From assembly GCA_017979445.1 (NCBI GenBank), contig CM030706.1, positions 20,911,884 through 20,975,883 on the forward strand: a stretch of DNA of 64,000 nucleotides. The letters are read 5' to 3'. This document shows, piece after piece, positions 46,161 to 56,813 of the stretch. The position numbers and the translations under genes are program-made. The stretch's first letter is position 1. Each line of letters starts with the position of its first letter. The notes below the pieces were generated by a model. It made no database searches, was not told the origin of the DNA, and saw only the letters and a program-made list of their open reading frames with translations. Source of the DNA: Akebia trifoliata (lineage: Eukaryota > Streptophyta > Magnoliopsida > Ranunculales > Lardizabalaceae).

Positions 46161-47400
46161 TTTTATGGTCAAACTTGACCCGGTCTAAAACTATCTTTAA
46201 GTTGACTTTCACTCGAGTTAACCTAGTTGACTCAATGAGACTCTCTGATTAGGTTAGATTTTGTCATTTTTTTCATTGGGTTGTGATTGGATGTAATCAA
46301 TTATTGTATTCATCGTGATTATTTGATGATAGGATGAATGTGGTTTGTATGATTAGATATTCGCGAAAACGCCCCGGGCACATTTTGTCCCTTTGCAGAC
46401 ACTTACGAGCATGCATATATATGTTTGTATCATGACATGTCCTTGTAAACCCCCGTAGTTGGATCGAAGCTAACCTGGTCCTTCGGGACACAGGGGATGA
46501 CAGTGAACGCTACAACTTCAGTACAGTACCTTCGGGTATATCAAACTGGAGTACCACATACTGCTTGACCAAGTAAAACTGGATAATATATCAGTGTTTC
46601 GGACTGAAGTGACCTAAGCTTTGTCCCAACCTAGCCTCAATCATATAGTGAGCTTAAAACTTGAACCTAAGTGCGGTCCCAGTAGGCCACGACTCTAATC
46701 GACTAAGAGTGCTCCCAGGTTGCTTTACTTAATTTAACCAAATGGTAAGAGGGTAGACCAGTCCACACCGCTCAAATTGAACCCGCAATACCGATCCAAC
46801 CCAATAAATATAATTGATGAGACATACCGATCAATGTCAAGTTAAACCAGTTAACCCAATTGGTAAACGGATCTTATGGATCAAGACGTGGACCGATTGG
46901 AGTAATTGGCCTAAAAATAGTACATGAAATAATTCAAGTAGAATATTCAGATCCATTGGGTTAAACCAGCCCAAGCTCTAATGGGTACATAGTCCCAATC
47001 ATTTTTATTGGCCAATTTAATTCAATGGACTGAATATTTTATAATCAACAAGATCGAGATTAGTAAAAAGTCATATTAAGGGATGCATCGATTAGTATAA
47101 TCCGGATCTTGCTTTTTGAAGGTCGTACAATCCTTAATTATGATTCAAAATTTTTCTAAGATTCTTGATCAATCAGCAAATCATCTTCATGTAATCCCTT
47201 GCTCGGAATGTTTCATCGATTAAGGACTTTGAATCTAAGAGGTTGATTTAATAAATACTATCAAGAGGGACCTTTAATTCTAATTGTTAAAACCTACTAT
47301 TGGGTATGCAACGAATAATCTACTTTTGATGGGATTTTAGGATATCATTGTTCCTAAGCTTAAGCATCCACCACCTAGTTGGAGTCGAGAGTGAGGTCGT
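46161..47400 (+). other. Element E leader
   Basis: Non-coding. 46360-46740 is the block shared with A (5570-6290). The rest is AT-rich with repeated CCAACCC/TTGGTAA-like motifs and no ORF that survives comparison. Confidence 0.6.
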
Positions 47401-48930
47401 TTGGGACGAACATCAACACCAAGTAAACCACTAGAAATGGCCTCTGAATCTGAACTCACAGAAATTCGAAAGATCTTAGCGGTATTTGCAATTGACATAA
47501 ACAACATCAAAAGCAAGGTAGAAGTGCTAGAACAGTTCTCTGAATCGACAAGAAATCCCCCTGATGATCAAAGGGACAAAGGACCGGAAGGAAGCACAGT
47601 TAGAAATCTAGAAGATATTTATGAACTCGATAGAAATGAAGAACACTTTAACAAAAGCTAATAGAATGACTCAGTTGGAAATGGCTTTGAAAAACCTCAA
47701 AGGGATTGATGAAATTACAATAGGCATCGAGGCCTTAAATCAAATCCCAAGAATCCGTCTGCCTGAGAAGTTCGTAATGCCAGAAATGGAAAAATTCAGT
47801 GGAATGGGTTGTGCAAAAACGCATCTCAAGGTATATGTCACCAATATACGCACCATGGGTCTCAGTGATGAACAAATGACATTGTTGTTCCAACGTACTC
47901 TATCATGTTCAGCGTTGCGATGGTTAATGTCTCAAGATCCAGCTACAATAGGGACATGGGAAAATATGTCAAAATTGTTCTGGCATCAATACAAATATAA
48001 CATTGAGATTGAGACTTCTCGGAGGGATTTGAAATCGACTAAACAAAAAAATGGGGAAACGTTCACTGATTTCATTGGTCGTTGGAGGGCCAAAGTTGCA
48101 CAAATGTAGGACATACCATCTGAAAAAGAACAAGTGGCAATCATATTGAAAAACCTTTTGCAAGGGTATGCTCAGCATTTAGCCGCCCAATACCTCGCCA
48201 TATTCGAATCTCTATTGCAAGCCAGTAGTCAACTAGAAGATACTTTCACTTTCGGGGTCCTCTCCAACCCTTCTGACAATAAGCTCAAAAAGCCATTCCC
48301 CAATTCCAAGCCTAGTACTAATCATCTTCATGTAGCCAATACATCTGTTACACCCATCCATTCTACTACGCCCCCTATTAACCAAACTAGTCCCAGTCAA
48401 CCTCGACCGCACAGGAAGTTCACTAATCTTGGGATGTCTTTGAGCGTTGTCTTTCAGAAACTATTAAGTAAAGGGCTCATTACACCTCTTCAACCTCGAC
48501 CTCTACCAAGTCCACTCCCGCTTCTCAAAATCCTAATTCATTTTGTGACTTTTACCAAAATCTTGGTCACCTTACCGATCATTGTGTTGCCCTTTATCAT
48601 ACCGTTCAAGACCTCATTGACGCCAAAAAAGTTACCATCCCTACCCCTGCGCAGCCGAATGTTACCACCAATCCTTGACCCATGTACCAACCTCCTCAGA
48701 CCTTGAACATGGTTTCCAATACTCATCTCCCATTTGACCCAGTCCTCCTCATCTACCTAATCAATCCTAAATCACCTAGCCCTCCGCTTATTGGAAGGAT
48801 AGTCCCCAAGGAAGTTCTCACCACTGGTTGTGAACCATTCAACTTAACTTCAGATGGAATATATTGTTTGTCCCCATCGTATTATGATAGTTCTACTCTC
48901 ATCACTCAAACGGACTTGAAATAATCTAGT
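47401..48930 (+). pseudogene. gag: gag of element E (Tat/Ogre type), frame-broken
   Basis: N-terminal heptad-like part from 47401 (MASESELTEIRKILAVF). Then after a shift near 47640 the gag core: RIRLPEKFVMPEMEKFSGMG, TLSCSALRWL, FWHQYKYNIE, GETFTDFIGRWRAKVAQM, a TAG at 48107-48109, and in the same frame DIPSEKEQVAIILKNLL and SSQLEDTF. A Pro/Ser/Thr-rich linker follows. After a second shift (before 48544) comes a knuckle-like CDFYQNLGHLTDHC and VQDLIDAKK, typical of Tat-lineage gag. It continues as MYQPPQ...FDP to 48924. Only three or four lesions, fewer than in most genes here. Structural protein and RNA binding; this copy cannot make full-length product. Confidence 0.82.
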
Positions 48931-49565
48931 TTCTCAAAAGATGAAAATCCTTACTTATTGGACCAAGAATGCGAACACTTCTCCCTCTATTGCAATGAAC
49001 GTGAACATGTGACTCAGAAAGAAAGAACTTTCAAAATATCTAAACTCGATACGACCTTGGCCAAGGGAGAGGAATCAACGCTGAATAAGGAAATGTTAGA
49101 AAAGGACAAAGAATCTGAAGAAGAAGTGCAAACTGCCAAACTACCACAGAGTCTTTCAATATTGCCCAATTGTTCCTTAAAGATTATTATGCTTCGGTCC
49201 TATCGATTGAAAGCGATGTCTTGAGTCCTTAGTCTGTAATCAAACCCATTGTGGGTACTGATCATTAATTTTTCATGAGTTATGTGATTTAGTTTGAGTC
49301 TAGTTTTTTATTTCGTAACGTCTTATTCTTGTCAGATCGAGTGTAGCATTTTTATTTTTGCTGAGTCGAGTCAGTTTGTCAAGTCCGCAATGGTGTCTGT
49401 CGCCCCATCTGAATTTAATTAAATAGAAGAAATTTTTGAATACCTCAAGCGCATTAACGAGTTAACTAATAATCTTGCTTTAAGAGAGGATCCTCTAACA
49501 AGGAATCCCCTCCCGAATCAATTAAGAAGACAAAGGTCAGGCTCAACCTCTAATCGAGGGAGTTA
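48931..49565 (+). other. Post-gag linker of element E
   Basis: A Lys/Glu-rich 88-codon frame (48958-49224: ERTFKISKLDTTLAKGEEST...) follows gag and may be polyprotein linker. From 49205 the sequence aligns with 7085-7276 and 8984 of A, up to the site where A carries its solo LTR. No protease motif (D[ST]G) seen. Confidence 0.45.
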
Positions 49566-49790
49566 AGGTCATTGACCTTGGAACAAAAAAATTCAAAAAA
49601 ATTCTGACTGGGATTAACTTATCCCCAGAAGAACACGAAGAGATGGTTAATTTATTCAGAAAATTCAAAAGACTTGTTTGCATGGTCCTATGAAGATATG
49701 TTGGGTAAGCTTGGGTGTTGTCCAACATGAAATAGATACTCGTTCTACGAAATAGGAACACCACATACAAAGCCAAAATAAAATTACATA
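49566..49790 (+). pseudogene. RT N-terminal remnant (element E pol)
   Basis: Frames read KVIDLG, GINLSPEEHEEMVNLFRKFKR, then after a shift DLFAWSYEDMLG, VVQHEIDTRS. Same segment as 9070-9275 in A and immediately N-terminal to the RT core in Tat polyproteins. The RT core does not follow. Confidence 0.75.
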
Positions 49791-50280
49791 ATTGGAAAAC
49801 AAGTTGCGTAAAGTACCCAGAGAGGATTACCGTTGCCATCATCACGAAAATGTATGAGACACATCGAGATTGGCATGAGAAATTATCGTTCACACCCTCT
49901 ACATATCAAATTTCAACTTGATTTTCTATGCGGACAACTCAGGATTCTATGGCATGAAAGGAAGTTTGAAATAGAAAGATCGTTTCTTAAAGTGTGAATA
50001 AAAGAACAATTGTTAGAAGCAAATTTGATTTATCACCATGAATCATTTGTGTTTTGGTAAGAAAGAAAAAATGCAGTACATGCAAGTTGAAGATTGAACC
50101 TTTGAAGAAAATCAAGAAGTTGTCTTCAACGAATAAAGAAAATTACAAATCCAATAAGGAAGGTCATCCCGTCACCAAGATAAGACTATTTGGAAAAGCT
50201 GTCAGACTTCAAAGATCATTGCGACGTCAAAATGTTAGAACCAATCAACTTTAACCAGATCAAGCAGTACTACATTTAAG
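49791..50280 (+). pseudogene. Integrase C-terminal remnant (element E pol)
   Basis: VAIITKMYETHRDWHEKLSF (49825-49890) corresponds to the middle/end of the Tat integrase core (A: IIRKM...EKLSF). A worn stretch follows, then MLEPINFNQIKQYYI stop near 50278, the usual end of the polyprotein. E lacks the piece with the second catalytic Asp that A still shows, so it has lost more of the core than A. Confidence 0.68.
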
Positions 50281-50805
50281 GAGGCCATCTTTGGCCGAAC
50301 AAATTTTCTATTACCCAGTTAAATATCTCCCTTCTCAGTCCCTCGCAACCCTTTCAAAAAAATATATATAAATAAAAATCTTGCCTTTTTTTTCTCAGCC
50401 TGATTATCCAAACTAGGGGAGGGAATGGGTTCGAACTACGTTTTGGTCTGATCCCAAAATTCTCGGGTACGTAGGCAACATGAGAAGTTACTTCAAGCTC
50501 AACCACATCAAAATAAAAAAAATAGATTCCCCTATAAAGAAAAAATCTAAAATGGAAAAAAAAATTAAAAAAATGATATTGTCAAAATGGGGAAGAAAAC
50601 TCAAAGAAAAAGAAAAAAATTTAAAAGAAATGCCACACAAGGGGCATTTGGGTTTTGAGCCTCAAAATTCCTTTCTTTTATGCCCAGTCCTAAGTTTACC
50701 TATGAAAGTCCTCCTAAGTACTATGCGAAAAGTCAAGGAAGTAAACAAAACGTGATCAGATAGTAACTCCAGAAGTTCAAAAAGAAAGAAAAGGAAAAAT
50801 AAAAC
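50281..50805 (+). other. Element E 3' zone, conserved part
   Basis: Aligns with 10021-10750 of A (CTAGGGGAGGGAA, GAACTACGTTTTGGTCTGATCC, TACGTAGGCAACATGAGAAG), with one instead of two copies of the GGCATTTGGGTTTTGAGCC block. Non-coding; the lysine-rich ORF at 50480-50755 is compositional. Confidence 0.65.
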
Positions 50806-51090
50806 CTGCTAAGTTGAAAATCAGAAAAGGCGACTTAGGCAAAAATCAAGGCAAGCTCACAAGGTTAAAAATCCGAAAGGACGGCCTTGGCAACAATTAG
50901 AGCAAGAAAGAAAAAAAATAGAAGAAAAAAGGTAAGCTCGCTAGATTGAAAACCTGAAAAGGCGATCTAGAAAAAAGCTAGAGCACGCTCGTTAGATTGA
51001 AAATCTAAAAGGCGATCTAGGCAAAAATCAGAGCAATCAAGGGAAAATCTCAGTCAAATTGAAAATCTAAAAGGCGGTCCGAGCCAAAAT
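50806..51090 (+). repeat. Array of stem-loop repeat units (element E 3' zone)
   Basis: Five units matching the A array. Arms: CTAAGT with ACTTAG; CAAGG with CCTTG (fully paired here, G-U in A); CTAGAT with ATCTAG; TAGAT with ATCTA; a weaker last unit. The inner part is always TTGAAAAYCYGAAARGGCG. Units are separated by A-rich spacers with AGAGCA. Confidence 0.82.
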
Positions 51091-51664
51091 AATGAAAGTC
51101 CAAAGGGCCAAGCTGCATCGATTTTGAGGCAAACAATTAATCATAATATAATCAATACCCAGTTTGAACCAAATATAGACTCAATGGATACAAGTGTCTT
51201 GTCTATGATAAATCTGAAGAGCTTCACGTCCCTAAGTGAACCGATGGGGAGAAATAAAAGATTCTGTGATGAATTTCAAAATGAAAAATTTTGTTCCAAT
51301 TTCTTCAAGCCTAACTCAAAATCTTCAATGAAGTCAAAATTAAAAGTTAAAACTTTATTGCGCCTGCGGTAATCAAAGATTTCAAACTTTCATAACATGA
51401 GCACTTCCTTTTTTTAAAAAGTACAGTCCCCCTTTTACACAAGGGGCATTTTTTTCAAACGTGTTCCCCAATACAACACTCCTCATCATACTAGGGGCAT
51501 TCTGTTCTGAAGCCTGATCAATTTCGACTCCAAAGGATAAGGTTGACTTTGAATAAAAAGTACCCTTTTGATAGCAACTTTAAAAATCCCTGAGGTTCAA
51601 AGAAAGTTAAAATGCTGACCCGACCTTCATAAAATCCAAAAATGTTATTTGCTTTGCCCAGACA
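51091..51664 (+). other. Element E 3' zone, mixed non-coding
   Basis: Aligns with 11033-11610 of A; includes TTTATTGCGCCTGCGGTAAT, CACAAGGGGCATTT and CCTGAGGTTCAAA. The 82-codon frame at 51124-51372 is not conserved in A. Confidence 0.55.
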
Positions 51665-52795
51665 AACAGTTCATTACTCTTTAGGTAGAGTAGAACTCCT
51701 AGAAAATAGTTTATTACTCTTTCACCCCGAGTAGGTAGAGTAGAACTCCCAGAAAATAGTTCATTACTCTTCCACCCCTAGTAGGTAGAGTAAGACTCCC
51801 AGACAATAGTTCATTACTCTTTCACCCCAAGTACGTAGAATGGAACTCCAAGAAAATAGTTCATTACTCTTCTACCCCGAGTAGGTAAAGTAGGACTCTC
51901 AGAAAATAATTTATTACTCTTTCACCCCGAGTAGGTAGAGTAGAACTCCCAGAAAATAGTTCATTACTCTTTCACCCCGAGCAAATAGAGTAGAACTCCC
52001 AGAAAATAGTTCATTACTTTTCCACCCCGAGTAGGTAGTGTAGGACTCCCAGACAACAATTCATTACTCTTTCATCCTGAGTAGGTAGAGTAAGACTCTC
52101 AGACAAATCGTTCATTACTCTTTCACCCAGACTAGGTAGAGTAGGACTCTCAGACAATAGTTCATTACTCTTTCACCCCGAGTAGATAGAGTAGAACTCC
52201 CAGAAAATAGTTCATTACTCTTTCACCCCGAGTAGGTAGAGTAGGACTCCAAGACAACAGTTCATTACTCTTTCACTAGGAGTAGGTAGAGTAAGACTCC
52301 CAGAAAATCGTTCATTACTCTTCCACCCCGAGTAGGCAGAGTAGAACTCCCAGACAATAGTTCATTACTCTTTCATCCCGAGTAGGTAGAGTAGAACTCC
52401 AAGAAAATAACTCATTACTCTTTCACCCTGAGTAGGTAGAGTAGGACTCCCAGACAACAGTTCATTACTCTTTCACCTTAAGTAGATAGAGTAAAACTCT
52501 CAGAAAATAGTTCATTACTCTTCCACCTCGAGTAGGTAGAGTAGGACTCCTAGACAACAATTCATTAATCTTTCACCCAGAAGAGGTAGAGTAGAACTCC
52601 CAAAAAAATTTTCATTACTCTTTCACCCCGAGTAGGTAGAGTATGACTCCTAGACAATAGTTCATTACTTTTTCACCCCGAGTAGATAGAATAGAACTCT
52701 CAGAAAATAGTTCATTGCTCTTCCACCCCAAGTAGGTAGAGTAGGACTCCCAGACAACAGTTCATTACTCTTTCACCTAAAGTAGGTAGAGTAGA
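51665..52795 (+). repeat. 50-bp minisatellite, first block (about 22 units)
   Basis: Unit: TTCATTACTCTTTCACCCCG, AGTAGGTAGAGTAGAACTCC, CAGAAAATAG. Each unit holds complementary hexamers TACTCT and AGAGTA around a 16-base loop. Unit length is kept at 50 bp with point changes and rare 1-base indels. The array continues after the solo LTR at 55962. Confidence 0.95.
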
Positions 52796-55700
52796 TGTAA
52801 AACCCCGAATTTTTAATTCGTATCTCGAGAAAAAAAATAAATAGTGGAATTTTAAGAAAATCTTGAAAGTGGGATTTAGAGGTAAAACTTTAGGATATTT
52901 TTGATCATTTTTAATGGAATCTGACCTCACCATTAGATTTAAAATGATCGAAAAACATAGTTTAGCCTGTAAGCACGCTCAAATGCGAGTCCGAATATAA
53001 AAGTTGCAAAATCCTCGATTATCGGGTCGGACCAGGCTAAAACAGTGACTTTTTGTTAGAGGAATAATTTTTAAAATTCGATCATACCATTGGGTTCATA
53101 ATGAAAAATTATTCAACATGGACTATTTATTTGTCATTTTTGGAGATCAGGAAGTTGAATTATCGCTAAAAATGAAAACGACATCAAGTTTAGGGGTCAC
53201 GTCAGGCCAAAAATGTAAATTTTTGATGGAGACATAATTTTTAGAAATTGACTGTACCATTAGATCCGGAATAAAAAATTAGGCGAAATAGAGTATTCAT
53301 TTGTCAGTTTTGGAGTCCGAATGATAAAGTTATCGACGATCGAAACAATTGACAAAATACCGAATTTGTCCCACATGTTATTTAAATAATATTTTTAATT
53401 TTTTTTACATAACTCATCTTCCCCAACGCGTCCATACGGCCGAGACATATAAAACGATTTTTTTTTTCTTTTCTCTTCGACCTTCCACCTCAGATCTCTC
53501 ACAAACGGCTCGCCGTCGACAATCGACGCAGAAGGGAGAAATGTCCGCAGCTACGTTCTCTACAAAACCCACCCAACCTTTCTTCATTTCACTTTCTATT
53601 TTATCCGATATCGTCAAAAATCAGCCGTATTTGGATACGGAAATTTCGAAACTTTGACCTCGGATTTCGTCCGTTTCGGGGTCAAATCGCTTTCCGACGC
53701 AGAAGGGAGAAACGTCCGCAGCCTCATTCTCTACATAACCCAACCAAGTTCCTTCCGTCTTCTCGTGTTTTTCACCCCGTATAGTTAAAAATCAGCCGTA
53801 TTTTTATACGGAGATTTTTGTAACTTCGACCTCAGTTTTCATCGATTTCGGGGTCAAACTGTCTTTCGTCGTAGAAGAGAGAAAAGACGAGCACATCGAG
53901 ATCTTTGAAACCACCGGGTCGGTTTCGAAAATCAGCCGCTTCGAAGTTCGGTCCGTCTCGAATTCCGTGCCAATCTCCTCGATTTCCGTGCACACGCTTC
54001 GATCCTTTCGCCTAGACATTGTAAGGAACTCTCAATTTCTATTAGTAATCATAGATTGTGAAAATTGCATTTAGGATTTTATCGAAAAATTTGGATGTAT
54101 TTCCGAAATATAGAATTCTTTGTTTATTTCAAAATTCACGCCAGAAATTGCATGTTTGATATGTTTAATTGTATTTTTAACAAATTATACGTGGGTAGAG
54201 TATTATAACGGGTTATTTCCATAAATTGGGTCTTGTGCACTGTTCGGACCCCGTTTTGATATGAAATTTGTATTTTTTTTCAATATTATTGATAGAAATA
54301 AATTGTATAGTTGAAAAATGTGATTTAATATTCAATGAACTCATATTGAGTTGATGAATATCAGAAAATGGATATTTTATGAAGAGATTGAAAACTGTAA
54401 AAGTCGAAAAAAAGGTAAAAAGGGTATGAAACGGTAAAATGTCAGAGTCACACCCGAGGGGTGATGTCTGCATTTTACGTTGTTGTGTTGTATGCAGGTT
54501 GGTGAACGGATATCCAGGGATAATGTTACTGGTTGCATGTTTATTTACTTTCTGTTAGCACGAGACGCTCTGTTATGTTATTTATTTTAGGCCGGGTGGC
54601 CACACTTGCATGGTAGGAAACTGGATATCTATTCTCAACCTTGTATTGTTAATTTCTCTTTTGTTTTCAAATGAAAATAATATATATAAGTAGCTATTTT
54701 GTGAGTTGTTAAAGAGTTTGTGAATGCCTGAAGGGATAGTGCATCATATCATCCGGAGTGGTGTACTATCCTGGGATGTACGGTAGGGACCACAAACTCA
54801 TACGTGGTATGGGACGCGTATGAGAGTGGAGTCACAACTGGAATCCGGGTTTATTCCTCTCTATCTTTACTAGTGAACTTGTAATGTAAAGGTGGTCGTA
54901 TACGAATGGTTTGTATCTTTGGGAATCACATGTACGCCTGATAGGCATAGACGAAGATGATTAGTCAGTGATCACTAACAATCTATAGTAGTCGAACGTT
55001 CTGACACATCGAAAAGAGACCCATTGCTTACGGTCACGTCAAACGGCCAGCCTGAGCCGGATAAATGGTCAACCAAGCGTGGTAAACAGCGACCAGCCAC
55101 AAAATCAGGAACTAAAAGCCCGAGAAGAATTGTAACATCATGTCCCGACTGGGAGCGATCCAGTCGTGAATCCCAACTCTCTAATTCCAATACTCCACCA
55201 TTGTGTATTATGTATCGGTTGCTTATTTTGATATATAAAATGAAATGCATGTTTATTGTTTCCATTTGATCAATTAGATTTGTATAAAAAGAGAATGTTA
55301 TAGTGAGTACTGCTGATCGATGTAATGTGAGTTTTAAAATGTTTAGTTGCTCATCCCTGGCTATATGTACCAGTTAATCGTAGTTTTCTTTTGTAAAATT
55401 TTGTTTATTTTAAAATGATTCAGTATGTTTATTCGTTCATGTTAGGAGAGGTTATTGGCAGAAATTGTTGCTTCCTTACTGGGTAACCATTGTTACTCAC
55501 CCTTTCCTTCTCCATTTTTTTTAGTTTCAGATCTGAAGCTTGGCGAAACAAGTGTAGAACAAGAGCGAGGATCATCTGGTTGGTCAGATAGACAACCAGA
55601 GTCCGTCACCTGGTAAGTATTAGGGCTATACCCCCTAGTGGTGTCAGTTTCTCCAAGTAGTCTTATGGATTTGTCTTGAGTGTTAGGAATTCTGTTAGAG

Positions 55701-55961
55701 TGAGGAATTTTGTATAATCCTATATATAATTTTTCTTCTTCCGCACTCTGATCTATCAAACATTATTAGACGTATATAGGCTTCCGCTAGTATTATATTT
55801 TGTTTGTTATATGCAGGATTGTATGTCGTTTATCAGGTGCAGGTTGAATCGCCTTGGAATGCTAACATAAACAGAGGAGACCATGCCGAAATTTCGAGGT
55901 GCCACCTCGTACCTTGAAATCTGACATGGGGATTTGTGTTAGTGTTCGGCGGGGCGCCACA
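52796..55961 (+). repeat. Solo LTR, D family, inside the 50-bp minisatellite
   Basis: 3,166 bp from TGTAAAACCCCG to GGGCGCCACA with perfect GTAGA duplications (52791-52795, 55962-55966), themselves part of the minisatellite unit. Terminal TG...CA intact; best-preserved member of this LTR family in the window and the reference for the other copies. The hairpin GGGTAAC-CATT-GTTACTC lies at 55481-55498. ORFs inside (53349-53657, 54975-55269, 55493-55759) are not conserved as proteins in 37028-40190. Confidence 0.95.
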
Positions 55962-56370
55962 GTAGAACTCCTAAAAAATAGTTCATTACTCTTCTACCCC
56001 AAGTAGGTAGAGTAGAACTCTCAGACAACAGTTCATTACTCTTTCACCCCGAGTAGGTAGAGTAGAACTCCCAGAAAATAGTTCATTACTCTTCCACCCC
56101 TAGTAGGTAGAGTAAGACTCCCAGACAATAGTTCATTACTCTTTCACCCCAAGTACGTAGAATGGAACTCCAAAAAAATAGTTCATTACTCTTCTACCCC
56201 GAGTAGGTAAAGTAGGACTCCCAGACAAATCGTTCATTACTCTTTCACCCCGAGTAGGTAGTGTAAGACTCTCAGACAAATCATTCATTACTCTTCCACT
56301 CCGAGTAAGTAGAGTAAGACTCTTAGACAAAATAAGTTCGTTACTCTTTCACCCAGGTTAGGTAGAGTAA
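55962..56370 (+). repeat. 50-bp minisatellite, second block (about 8 units)
   Basis: Continuation of the 51665-52795 array in the same phase. Two units (56087-56215) are nearly identical to 51764-51890, pointing to recent homogenisation or segmental duplication within the array. The 64-codon minus frame here is a repeat artefact. Confidence 0.93.
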
Positions 56371-56800
56371 GACATTCAACTTATGCTCAAATTATACTTA
56401 GATTACGCTCTAACTTTATGCTCAGTGTACACTCATATTTTACTCAATTTTAATAAATTTTATTCATAATTTCCTCAGGTTTTACTCAGATTTTATTACA
56501 TAGTTTTCCATCAATAAATTTGTTATCCTTTCATCATGAATGCATTGAATGGAGATGCGCCTTTTTTAAAAATCATCACTACACTATTGAACACACTTAC
56601 ATTTGCATCAGTCAAGGAGAATTTTCCAAAATTCAAGGATTTGACATTTTTAGTCCAAGGAGAGGTTACCCTCAAGGATCTAGACACCTCGACAAATTGT
56701 CGAATCAGGCTGTAAAATGAGTTGTCACTAGCTTTAGCATTCGGATGTCGCACTATCTATCACAACAGATTGGCCATCTAGTTTGCTTCCACCCTTTACC
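56371..56800 (+). other. Element E 3' zone before polypurine tract
   Basis: Degenerate TTATGCTCA/TTTTACTCA short repeats, then the block conserved with A at 12100-12350 (GTCAAGGAGAATTTT, CATTCGGATGTCGCACTATCT, GTTTGCTTC). Non-coding. Confidence 0.6.
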
Positions 56801-56813
56801 AAAGAGGGACATC
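56801..56813 (+). other. Polypurine tract of element E
   Basis: AAAGAGGGACATC, one base different from that of A, directly before the 3' LTR. Confidence 0.85.

Noticed and set aside
48538..48726. Arg/Gly-rich minus-strand ORF over element E gag
   Set aside because: It is the antisense of the gag knuckle and Pro/Ser linker, whose plus-strand frame has family support.
53349..55759. Several 80-100 aa ORFs in the solo LTR
   Set aside because: Not kept as frames in the 37028-40190 copy or in D's LTR; LTRs of this class do not code.
51665..56370. CRISPR-like array of regular repeats
   Set aside because: Units are head-to-tail with no unique spacers, in a plant retrotransposon; it is a minisatellite.
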